Source: CG03 sp034660675 (GTDB taxonomy: Bacteria; CG03). From it: 10,672 bases of DNA. The translations under genes and the position numbers were made by a program. The stretch lies in the NCBI GenBank assembly GCA_034660675.1, contig JAYEJT010000119.1:1-10672 (forward strand), written 5' to 3'. Of the stretch, positions 1 to 6,712 are shown piece after piece; within the stretch, counting starts at the first letter, position 1, and each line of letters begins with the position of its first letter. The notes under the pieces were generated by a model. The model saw only the letters and a list, made by a program, of their open reading frames with translations, ran no database searches and was not told the DNA's origin.

Positions 1-156
1 ATATTTTCGCAGACCGCCTTTGAAGAGATCAGGGAAAGTTTCAGGGAACTTTTTCCGGTTTCGCCGTACATAGTTTTTCCTCTGCCGGGGGAAGAAAACA
101 AAATAGAAAGCGAAATCGCGGAGCTTGTAAAAATCGCTGTGGGTGTTGAGATATAG
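1..156 (+). CDS. atpF: V/A-type ATP synthase subunit F, C-terminal fragment (start lies upstream of window)
   Basis: An open frame runs from the first base to a TAG at 154-156 and gives 51 residues. Subunit F is a small central-stalk protein that binds subunit D and helps couple rotation to ATP turnover. The visible part has a hydrophobic strand (PYIVFPLPG) followed by a charged stretch and a final helix ending ELVKIAVGVEI. This matches what I recall of the C-terminus of subunit F (a strand ending in a Pro/Gly turn, then a helix ending in a VGV/IGV-type tail). The main support is position: it sits 16 bases before subunit A, and F-A-B-D is the standard order in archaeal and Thermus-type operons. 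Only half the protein is visible, so another small stalk subunit cannot be excluded. Confidence 0.62.
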   Translation: MFSQTAFEEIRESFRELFPVSPYIVFPLPGEENKIESEIAELVKIAVGVEI

Positions 157-172
157 TAAACGGAGAAATAAT

Positions 173-3100
173 ATGAACAAAAAAGGAAAAATTATCAGAG
201 TGGCCGGGCCCCTTATCCAGGCGGTTGACCTTGAGGGCGTGAAGATGTATGAGGTCGTGAATGTTGGCAAAGCGGGCCTTATCGGAGAGGTTATTGAAAT
301 ACAGGGGGATGTTGTTTCCGTGCAGGTTTATGAGGAAACGGGCGGTATAGTTCCCGGTGAGCCTGTCACAGCGACGGGGTCCCCCCTCACCGTTGAGCTG
401 GGTCCGGGCCTGATACAGTCAATATATGACGGTATTCAGAGGCCTCTTGAAAAAGTGCGTGAAAAAACCGGCGATTATATATTGCGCGGTGTCAGGGCAA
501 ACGGCTTGTCGTGCGAAAAAAAATGGGAGTTTAAACCTCTTGTCAGCAACGGTACGGAGGTGGGGGAATGCTCGGTGCTCGGCACCGTTAAGGAATCCGA
601 AGCGGTGGAAAGCAAAATTATGGTGCCGCCCGGTGTTTCGGGAAAGGTGTCCGGTATCAAGGCGGGGTCTTTTACCGTAAAGGACGACATATGTAAAATA
701 GGCGGAGCTCCGGTTCAGATGATGTTTAAGTGGCCTGTGCGCACGCCGCTTCCTTACACGAAGAAAATACAGCCCTCGGCGCCTCTCGTCACGGGAACGC
801 GCGTCATAGACTCTTTTTTTCCGGTGGCCAAGGGCGGCACGGGATGTATTCCCGGGCCTTTCGGGAGTGGTAAATGCGTTTCAGGAGACACTCCTGTTTT
901 TCTTGCTGACGGAAAAATTATGAAGATGAAGGATATTTATGAAAAATTCAAACACAAAGGGAAGCAGGTAATTAAAAAAGACGAGGATTTTACAGTCATC
1001 AATGAGGATCTTTTCGTTTACGGCTGGAAAGACGGAAAAATAGGCAAATTCAGAGCGCGGGCTGTTTACAGGGGAAAATCGGATATTCTTGTTAAGCTCA
1101 CGACGAGATCAGGGCGAAAATTAAAGGTTACGCCCGTGCACAAACTTTTCGCATATTCTGATTTGAACGAAAAAAGAACGCAGGCCGGAAAACTTAAAAA
1201 AGGCGATTATCTTATTATGCCCCGTCGTTTGCCGCGCGAAGAGAAGATAAAAAACGAATTGCCGTGGCGGGAAATATTCGCGGATTTTCGTCTCCCCGAC
1301 CCCGCGCGCTTAAAAGATTTCCACAGTGTTCTTGAAAAATTAAAGGCGACCCACGGCTCGCTTAAAAAAGTATCGGTTCTTCTGGATATAAGTTATGCCT
1401 GCCTGATTGAATACCACTCAGGCCGCAATTTGCCGACACTCAAAATTTTTGATGCCGTTTATAAGCTTGCCGGAATGAGAACGCCCGATGTTTCCTATGT
1501 GAAAGGGCAGACAACTTCACCGGTTACGCGGATTCCGCACAGATTAGATGAAAAACTATCTTCGTTGCTTGCTCTCGCGAGCGGCGACGGTCAGGTGAAA
1601 GGCAGAAGCGTCAGATTTTATAATAACGATGCCGGATTGAGAAAATTTTTCAAAAATCTGGTGAGAGAAATATTTGAGATAGATTCAAAAGAACATAAAA
1701 TGCCTACGGTGGAAGTTGTTATAGCGGAAAGCCCGGTTATAAAAAAGCTTTTGGACTATTTCGGGTTTCCCGAATATAAAAAGTCAAGGAACATAACTGT
1801 GCCAAAGGGAATTTTGGCCGCGGGGGATAAGGCCGCGGCGAAATATCTGGCTTGTTATTTTGTGTGCGACGGAAGTTTTTCCGCGCAAAAGGGGGAAATT
1901 GAAATAGCCACTTCAAGCGGCAATATGGCAAGGGATATGGGTTATCTGCTGCTTAAATTAGGAATAACGGCGAGTTTTAAAAAGAGAAATGCCGGCGGTT
2001 TTACGAGTTGGAGACTTTTTATACGGGGCCGCGCTGAAATAGAAAAATTTTACGGAGAGTGTTTTCTGGAAGATACGGTTAAATTTGCGAAAATAAAAGC
2101 GTATCTTGCAAGCAGAAAAAAAACATATAATTCATGGGACATTGTACCTATGAGCAAAGACTTTGTGGACAAAATTTATGATTTTTCCGGCAGGCCTTAT
2201 GCGAAATGGAAGAAGGCCGGAATTGAGATTCATAATTATATTCCCGGCGAAAATATGGGTGTTGGAATGTTTAGGAAACTGGCGGAAGTTTCAGGCAGAA
2301 ACGATTTAATGCAATACGCGTATAATCACCTGTCTTCTGTTTTTATTGATGAGATCACAGGGGTTGAGATTATTAAAAATTCTTCGGGGAGAGTTTATGA
2401 TATTGAAGTGGAAGACGCTCATAATTTTATAGGCGGCGAGGCTCCCTCCTTTTATTCAAACACGGTTGTTTTGCATCAGCTGGCGAAATGGTCGGATGCC
2501 GATGTTGTTGTTTATGTCGGCTGCGGGGAGAGAGGAAACGAGATGACGGATGTTCTCACTGAATTTCCCGAACTCATAGACCCCCGGAGCGGACGCCCTC
2601 TTCTTGAACGAACGGTGCTTATCGCCAACACGTCAAATATGCCTGTCGCGGCGAGGGAGGCTTCCATTTACACGGGCATCACCATAGCGGAGTATTTCCG
2701 CAACCAGGGCAAGGATGTGGCGGTGATGGCCGATTCCACATCCCGCTGGGCGGAGGCTCTCCGTGAAATGTCGGGGAGGCTGGAAGAGATGCCCGGCGAG
2801 GAAGGTTATCCCGCTTATCTGACTTCAAGGATTGCCGGTTTTTACGAGAGAAGCGGAATAGTGGAAGTCGGTTCGCCCCCGCAAAGAGGTTCCGTGTCTG
2901 TGGTGGGGGCGGTTTCGCCTCCCGGCGGAGATCTTTCCGATCCCGTTGTTCAGGCAACGCTTCGTATGGTAAAAGTGTTCTGGAGCCTGGAATCGTCGCT
3001 GGCCTATCAGAGGCATTTTCCGGCGATTAACTGGCTGAATTCTTATTCGCTGTACGTTGATGACATCACCGGTTTTTACGAAAAGAACGACATGAAAGAA

Positions 3101-3508
3101 TTTCCGGAGATGAGGAAAAAAGCTCTGAAAATTCTGCAGGAGGAATCTGATCTTCAGGAAATTGTCCGTCTGGTGGGGGTGGAGTCTATTTCGGATGATG
3201 ACAGGCTGATACTTGAAACGGCGAAGATTATAAGAGAGGATTTTTTGCACCAGCATGCTTTTGATGAACAGGACGCGTATACCGCGGTCAGCAAACAGTT
3301 TAAGATGATGGAGATAATAATGTTGTTTTACGACCGGGCTGAAAAAGCGTTAAAAAAGGGAGTGGGCATAAAGCAGATTGTGGATATGCCGTGTAAGGAA
3401 AAAATTGCCAGAATGAAGGTAATGAGTGAAACGGAGCTTTCGGGGGTGGAGAAAATCCTGAAAGAAGATTTCGCTTCGCTTTCCGGCCGAAACGGAGGAC
3501 AGATATAA
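173..3508 (+). CDS. atpA: V/A-type ATP synthase catalytic subunit A, intein-containing precursor
   Basis: Encodes an 1111-residue precursor. Removing the 529-residue intein (precursor residues 235-763) leaves 582 residues, a normal size for this subunit. Subunit A is the ATP-hydrolysing/synthesising subunit of the A3B3 head. Visible marks: the N-terminal barrel (KIIRVAGPLIQA), the P-loop GPFGSGK interrupted just before its Thr, then after the intein YVGCGERGNEM with the catalytic Glu (mature residue about 257), the Walker B region VAVMADSTSRW (Asp about mature 325), the GEEGYPAYL segment, and the VSPPGGDLSDPV and HFPAINWLNSYS regions. I choose the ATG at 173 because CGGAG at 161-165 precedes it at a suitable distance and the protein then begins like its family. 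An in-frame GTG at 143 would overlap the subunit F gene and add ten unconserved residues. The stop overlaps the next ATG by one base (TAATG), which suggests translational coupling to subunit B. Activity depends on protein splicing. Confidence 0.97.
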   Translation: MNKKGKIIRVAGPLIQAVDLEGVKMYEVVNVGKAGLIGEVIEIQGDVVSVQVYEETGGIVPGEPVTATGSPLTVELGPGLIQSIYDGIQRPLEKVREKTGDYILRGVRANGLSCEKKWEFKPLVSNGTEVGECSVLGTVKESEAVESKIMVPPGVSGKVSGIKAGSFTVKDDICKIGGAPVQMMFKWPVRTPLPYTKKIQPSAPLVTGTRVIDSFFPVAKGGTGCIPGPFGSGKCVSGDTPVFLADGKIMKMKDIYEKFKHKGKQVIKKDEDFTVINEDLFVYGWKDGKIGKFRARAVYRGKSDILVKLTTRSGRKLKVTPVHKLFAYSDLNEKRTQAGKLKKGDYLIMPRRLPREEKIKNELPWREIFADFRLPDPARLKDFHSVLEKLKATHGSLKKVSVLLDISYACLIEYHSGRNLPTLKIFDAVYKLAGMRTPDVSYVKGQTTSPVTRIPHRLDEKLSSLLALASGDGQVKGRSVRFYNNDAGLRKFFKNLVREIFEIDSKEHKMPTVEVVIAESPVIKKLLDYFGFPEYKKSRNITVPKGILAAGDKAAAKYLACYFVCDGSFSAQKGEIEIATSSGNMARDMGYLLLKLGITASFKKRNAGGFTSWRLFIRGRAEIEKFYGECFLEDTVKFAKIKAYLASRKKTYNSWDIVPMSKDFVDKIYDFSGRPYAKWKKAGIEIHNYIPGENMGVGMFRKLAEVSGRNDLMQYAYNHLSSVFIDEITGVEIIKNSSGRVYDIEVEDAHNFIGGEAPSFYSNTVVLHQLAKWSDADVVVYVGCGERGNEMTDVLTEFPELIDPRSGRPLLERTVLIANTSNMPVAAREASIYTGITIAEYFRNQGKDVAVMADSTSRWAEALREMSGRLEEMPGEEGYPAYLTSRIAGFYERSGIVEVGSPPQRGSVSVVGAVSPPGGDLSDPVVQATLRMVKVFWSLESSLAYQRHFPAINWLNSYSLYVDDITGFYEKNDMKEFPEMRKKALKILQEESDLQEIVRLVGVESISDDDRLILETAKIIREDFLHQHAFDEQDAYTAVSKQFKMMEIIMLFYDRAEKALKKGVGIKQIVDMPCKEKIARMKVMSETELSGVEKILKEDFASLSGRNGGQI
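875..2461 (+). mobile_element. Intein with LAGLIDADG homing endonuclease, inserted in the P-loop of V-ATPase subunit A (VMA-b type site)
   Basis: A 529-residue in-frame insertion splits GPFGSGK from TVVLHQL. Intein coordinates: splicing block A at 1-13 (nucleophile Cys1, CVSGDTPVFL), block B at about 81-92 with TPVH at 86-89, first LAGLIDADG-like motif LLALASGDG at 231-239, block D-like ITVPKGIL at about 307-314, second motif LACYFVCDGS at 325-334, block H-like LLLKLGITASF at 358-368, block F VYDIEVEDAHNF at 507-518, and a terminal Asn529 followed by Thr as the +1 nucleophile. Both endonuclease motifs keep an acidic residue (Asp238 and Asp332), so the enzyme may be active. A helix-turn-helix-like segment lies at about 150-200. 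The position, after the P-loop Lys, is the site I recall for Thermoplasma and Pyrococcus VMA inteins, not the yeast VMA1 site. The penultimate residue is Ser, not the common His. Sampled lines inside it are clearly AT-richer than flanking lines, which fits recent transfer. Boundaries are firm because the rejoined exteins restore GPFGSGKT. Confidence 0.96.
3494..3498 (+). promoter_or_regulatory. Ribosome binding site of V-ATPase subunit B
   Basis: GGAGG lies in the last codons of the subunit A gene, 9 bases before the ATG at 3508. It fixes the start of subunit B even though the two genes overlap by one base, and it allows ribosomes to load independently of read-through from the intein-containing gene. 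Confidence 0.8.
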
Positions 3509-4875
3509 TGAAAGAATACAGGAGCATAAAAAGCATTCAGGGGCCGCTGATAAGAGTTGAGGGCGTTTCCGGTGTCGGCTATTCGGAAGTGGCGAATATC
3601 CGCCTTGAAGACGGTTCCCGCCGGATGGGAAAAGTGCTGGACATATCCAGGGAGAGCGCTCTCATACAGCTTTTTGAAGGCACGGAGGGTATCAATATCA
3701 GCGGTTCCGGCGTTTCGTTTTTGGGAGAGACTCTTCATTTTGGCGTGTCGGAAGAAATACTCGGCAGGGTTTTTAACGGTGTGGGGAAACCCATTGACGA
3801 CGGCGGCGAAATAATACCGGATAAAAAAATTGACATAGACGGCGCCCCCATTAACCCTTATGCGAGAGATTATCCAGAGGAATTTATTGAAACAGGGGTT
3901 TCCGCGATTGACGCCATGACAACTCTCGTGAGAGGGCAGAAGCTTCCCATTTTTTCGGCTTCCGGTCTGCCTCACAATGAGCTTGCGGCCCAGATAGCCC
4001 GGCAGGCGAGGGTGGTGGGCAAGGATGAGAAGTTTGCCGTTGTTTTCGCGGCCATGGGAATAACTTTTGAAGAGGCCCGTTTTTTTCAGAAAGATTTTGC
4101 CCGGACAGGAGCGCTGGAAAGAAGCGTGATGTTTATAAATCTTGCCGATGATCCGGCCATAGAAAGAATAGCCACTCCCAGAGTGGCGCTGACGGCCGCG
4201 GAATATCTGGCTTTTGAATGTGACATGCATGTTCTGGTGATTTTAACGGACATGACAAATTATTGCGATGCCTTGAGGGAAATTTCGGCCGCGAGAAAAG
4301 AGATTCCCGGAAGAAGGGGGTATCCCGGTTATATGTACACCGATTTAGCGTCCATTTTTGAAAGGGCGGGGAGGATCAAAGGGAAAAAGGGTTCAATAAC
4401 GCAGATTCCCATTCTGACAATGCCCGAAGACGACAAAACCCATCCCATTCCGGATTTAACGGGTTACATAACGGAGGGGCAGGTTATAATCTCCAGAACT
4501 TTGAACAAAAAGGGGATATATCCGCCCATTGACGTTTTGCCGTCGCTTTCAAGGCTCAAGGAAAAAGGTATAGGTGAGGGGAAAACCCGGGAGGATCACG
4601 GAAATGTGACGGCGCAGCTTTTTGCCTCTTATGCCAGAGGCAAAGAGGCCAAGGAACTGGCGCTGATTCTTGGCGAGGCATCGTTGACGGACGAGGATGT
4701 TAAGTTTGCCGCGTTTTCTGATGAATTTGAACAGCGCTTTGTGGCTCAATCCGTGGATGAATCCCGAACGCTTGCGATGACGCTTGACCTCGGATGGGAC
4801 CTTTTGAAAAAGATCCCCCGAAAAGAACTGAAAAGAGTGAAGGAAGAGCAGATAAAAAAATATATGAAAGCATGA
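3508..4875 (+). CDS. atpB: V/A-type ATP synthase subunit B (non-catalytic head subunit)
   Basis: Encodes 455 residues, the usual family length. Subunit B alternates with subunit A in the A3B3 head and contributes to the nucleotide sites at the interfaces without catalysing turnover itself. The N-terminal barrel starts at about residue 6 (SIKSIQGPLIRVEGV). The P-loop position holds SASGLPHNE (150-158), which has no Walker Lys, as expected for a B subunit. Other family marks are GRVFNGVGKPID (86-97), LTDMTNYCDALREIS (246-260), GRRGYPGYMYTDLA (268-281), and PSLSRL (345-350), whose Arg349 is the likely arginine finger reaching the A-subunit site. The start is fixed by GGAGG at 3494-3498. It overlaps subunit A by one base and is followed after 13 bases by subunit D. 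A strong inverted repeat lies inside the gene at 4618-4647. Confidence 0.98.
   Translation: MKEYRSIKSIQGPLIRVEGVSGVGYSEVANIRLEDGSRRMGKVLDISRESALIQLFEGTEGINISGSGVSFLGETLHFGVSEEILGRVFNGVGKPIDDGGEIIPDKKIDIDGAPINPYARDYPEEFIETGVSAIDAMTTLVRGQKLPIFSASGLPHNELAAQIARQARVVGKDEKFAVVFAAMGITFEEARFFQKDFARTGALERSVMFINLADDPAIERIATPRVALTAAEYLAFECDMHVLVILTDMTNYCDALREISAARKEIPGRRGYPGYMYTDLASIFERAGRIKGKKGSITQIPILTMPEDDKTHPIPDLTGYITEGQVIISRTLNKKGIYPPIDVLPSLSRLKEKGIGEGKTREDHGNVTAQLFASYARGKEAKELALILGEASLTDEDVKFAAFSDEFEQRFVAQSVDESRTLAMTLDLGWDLLKKIPRKELKRVKEEQIKKYMKA
4618..4647. repeat. Inverted repeat (hairpin) inside the subunit B gene
   Basis: The arms 4621-4629 (TTTGCCTCT) and 4636-4644 (AGAGGCAAA) are perfect 9-base complements around a 6-base loop. 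The stem extends outward to 4618 and 4647 with one G-U pair, giving 12 pairs. No T-run follows, so it is not an intrinsic terminator. It encodes part of the conserved FASYARGKEAKEL segment, so the pairing may be a by-product of the protein sequence. Confidence 0.7.
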
Positions 4876-4888
4876 GCTTTAAAAAATT

Positions 4889-5509
4889 ATGAGACTTAAC
4901 GTAAACCCCACGCGCATGGAGATGCAGAGAATGAAGAAGTCTCTTGTTCTGGCCCGCCGCGGCTGGAAAATGCTCAAGGATAAACAGGATGAGCTGATGA
5001 GAATTTTCCTTGAGAAAAAAGATGAGTTTTTTAAGATTTACAGGGAATGTAATGAAGAAATGAAGCACATCATGTCTCTGGCAATTGCGGGGGATGCTTT
5101 TCTTTCGGAAGAAAAAACCTCCCAGCTCGCCGCTCTTTCCGCCGCGAGTCTTTCGCTGGAGACAGGCGTGAAAAACATATTCAATTTGAAAGTGCCTGAT
5201 TTCCGTATAAAACATTCCGGCAAAGAAATCGTGCACAAAGCTGCCGAGAGCGTTGTTTACTGGGATAAGGCGGTGGAGAAAGTTTCTGAACTGTTGCCGA
5301 AAATTATTTCGGCGGGTGCCCTTCTTTTTGAAATCCAGGCTCTCTGTATGGAAATTGCCTCAACCCGGCGTAGAGTGAATTCACTGGAATACATAATGAT
5401 TCCGGATATGACGGAAACGGTTAAATATATCAATTTCAAGCTTGAAGAGATGGAAAGGGCCAACACTGTCAGGCTTATGAAAGTGAAGGAAATGGTGAGG
5501 AGCCATTAG
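4889..5509 (+). CDS. atpD: V/A-type ATP synthase subunit D (central rotor shaft)
   Basis: Encodes 206 residues, normal for subunit D, which forms the coiled-coil shaft that turns inside the A3B3 head and binds subunit F at its base. The two conserved ends are both present: an N-terminal helix beginning MRLNVNPTRMEM and continuing LARRGWKMLKDKQDEL (residues about 22-37), and a C-terminal helix with TRRRVNSLEYIMIPDM followed by a charged helical tail. The middle is more variable, as expected. The ATG at 4889 follows the subunit B stop by 13 bases. I see no good Shine-Dalgarno sequence in that gap, so translation probably relies on ribosomes finishing subunit B. The last codons lie in the first copy of a short tandem duplication (5491-5518). 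This is the last ATPase gene in the run, as is usual for this operon order. Confidence 0.95.
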   Translation: MRLNVNPTRMEMQRMKKSLVLARRGWKMLKDKQDELMRIFLEKKDEFFKIYRECNEEMKHIMSLAIAGDAFLSEEKTSQLAALSAASLSLETGVKNIFNLKVPDFRIKHSGKEIVHKAAESVVYWDKAVEKVSELLPKIISAGALLFEIQALCMEIASTRRRVNSLEYIMIPDMTETVKYINFKLEEMERANTVRLMKVKEMVRSH

Positions 5510-5533
5510 CAAGATGCCAATGGTGAGGAGCCA
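5491..5533 (+). repeat. Short tandem duplication at the subunit D / HD-GYP gene junction, containing the ribosome binding site
   Basis: The 15-base string AATGGTGAGGAGCCA occurs at 5491-5505 and again at 5519-5533, a 28-base period. The sequence after each copy is only loosely similar (TTAGCAAGATG versus CTAATGAAGA). Copy one encodes the end of subunit D (MVRSH then stop). Copy two is non-coding and supplies GAGGAG at 5525-5530, 6 bases before the ATG at 5537. I infer that a duplication of the gene end created the next gene's ribosome binding site. Confidence 0.8.
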
Positions 5534-5536
5534 CTA

Positions 5537-6712
5537 ATGAAGAAAACAAAAACTTCCGCACTTTCCCGGAAAAAAAATAAGGCAGGGTCCGGCCCCGGAC
5601 AGAATCATTTCAGCGAACTGATCAAGGTTGTTGAAGGTCTTCATGATTATAATGTTTTGACATATACGGTAAATCGCGACAGGGAGCTTTATGATCTCAT
5701 TGTGCGGAAAGCCACCGATATTATGGGCACTCAGATAGGTTCACTGATGCTTTTTGACGCGAGGGCCATGAAGCTGAAAATAGTGGCGGCGCGCGGCCTG
5801 CCGAAAAAAGTTATTGAAACAAGTTCTCTGAAACCCGGGGAAGGAATAGCGGGAAAAGTCTTTCGTAGCAGGAAGTCTATTTTCTGCGAAGATATTGAGT
5901 CCGATAACCGGTTCAAAAGAAAGAGCCGCGTGAAATATTATTCCAAAAGTTTTGTGGCGGTGCCCCTTAAGGTCAAAGGGCGTGTTATCGGCGTGATTAA
6001 TGTAAACAACAGGACGAGCCGCGAGCCTTTTACGGCGGAAAGCATGAAAATACTGACCCTGATTGCGGATGAGGCGGCGATGACAATAGAGAACAGGCGG
6101 CTCCTGCGCAAAATAGAGAAAGCGTATATGGACACCATTGCCACTCTTGCCAAAATGCTGGATGAAAGGATACCTTCCACAAGGGGGCACTCCAAGCGTG
6201 TGGCGGAACTTTCGTGTGTGCTTGCAAAACGCATGGGTTTGCCGGAAGAAAGGATACAACTCGTAAAAAGAGCCGCTCTCATCCACGACATAGGTAAGAT
6301 AGGGATCAAGGATAGCGTTTTACTGAAACCCCGGGCCTTAAACGCGGTTGAAAGAAGAATCATTCAGGCTCATCCGCGCATAGGCAGCGAGATTGTGGAT
6401 AAAGTGGAATTTTTCAATATATTTGTGCCGATAATAGCGTTTCATCACGAGTGGTTTAACGGAGAGGGGTATCCCATGGGCCTTAAGGGCGCGCAGATTC
6501 CGATCGGAGCCAGAATTGTCTCTGTCTGCGACGCATGGGACGCCATGATCTCCAAGAGGACATACAGAGATCCTCTTACAAAATCTGCGGCCATAGCTGA
6601 AATTGAACGTTGCAGCGGAACTCAGTTTGATCCCGATGTGGTAAAGGAGTTTTTGAAAATGGCAAAAAGTATGGCGCATAAAACTTCGTTTTCTTTCCGG
6701 CGGAAATCGTGA
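5537..6712 (+). CDS. GAF-domain HD-GYP protein, probable cyclic-di-GMP phosphodiesterase
   Basis: Encodes 391 residues with no signal peptide or membrane segment, so it is cytoplasmic. The first 30 residues are basic and probably disordered. A GAF sensor domain spans about 48-188 (GSLMLFD, LKPGEGIAGKVFRS, SFVAVPLKVKGRVIGVINV). A linker helix leads into an HD-GYP domain at about 197-380. All expected metal and signature residues are present: His218 (GHSKRVAEL), His250-Asp251 with Lys254 (HDIGKIGI), His279 (AHPRIG), His303-His304-Glu305, GYP at 311-313, and Asp332 (CDAWDAM), ending with the GTQFDPDVV segment. This suggests an active phosphodiesterase that degrades cyclic-di-GMP (or a related cyclic dinucleotide) in response to a ligand at the GAF domain; the ligand cannot be read from sequence. 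GAGGAG at 5525-5530 sets the start. It follows subunit D by 27 bases and overlaps the next gene by 4 bases. Confidence 0.95.
   Translation: MKKTKTSALSRKKNKAGSGPGQNHFSELIKVVEGLHDYNVLTYTVNRDRELYDLIVRKATDIMGTQIGSLMLFDARAMKLKIVAARGLPKKVIETSSLKPGEGIAGKVFRSRKSIFCEDIESDNRFKRKSRVKYYSKSFVAVPLKVKGRVIGVINVNNRTSREPFTAESMKILTLIADEAAMTIENRRLLRKIEKAYMDTIATLAKMLDERIPSTRGHSKRVAELSCVLAKRMGLPEERIQLVKRAALIHDIGKIGIKDSVLLKPRALNAVERRIIQAHPRIGSEIVDKVEFFNIFVPIIAFHHEWFNGEGYPMGLKGAQIPIGARIVSVCDAWDAMISKRTYRDPLTKSAAIAEIERCSGTQFDPDVVKEFLKMAKSMAHKTSFSFRRKS

Noticed and set aside
143..172. In-frame GTG at 143 as the start of the subunit A gene
   Set aside because: It would overlap the end of the subunit F gene and add ten residues not expected in the family. 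The ATG at 173 has CGGAG upstream and gives a family-like N-terminus.
516..523. Runs of eight A (here, at 2116-2123 and at 5570-5577) as programmed frameshift sites
   Set aside because: The reading frame of the known protein continues unbroken through each run, and no alternative frame product makes sense.
2507..2545. Possible second intein site at YVGCGERGN, the position used in yeast VMA1
   Set aside because: The segment is continuous with no insertion; only the P-loop site is occupied.
3328..4230. A 300-codon open frame on the minus strand
   Set aside because: It lies wholly opposite the firmly identified ATPase genes, has low-complexity shadow-like sequence, and shows no recognisable domain. 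The other minus-strand frames are likewise shadows.
5510..5536. Promoter or terminator between the ATPase genes and the HD-GYP gene
   Set aside because: The 27-base gap holds only the duplicated ribosome binding site; there is no hairpin with a T-run and no recognisable -35/-10 pair.
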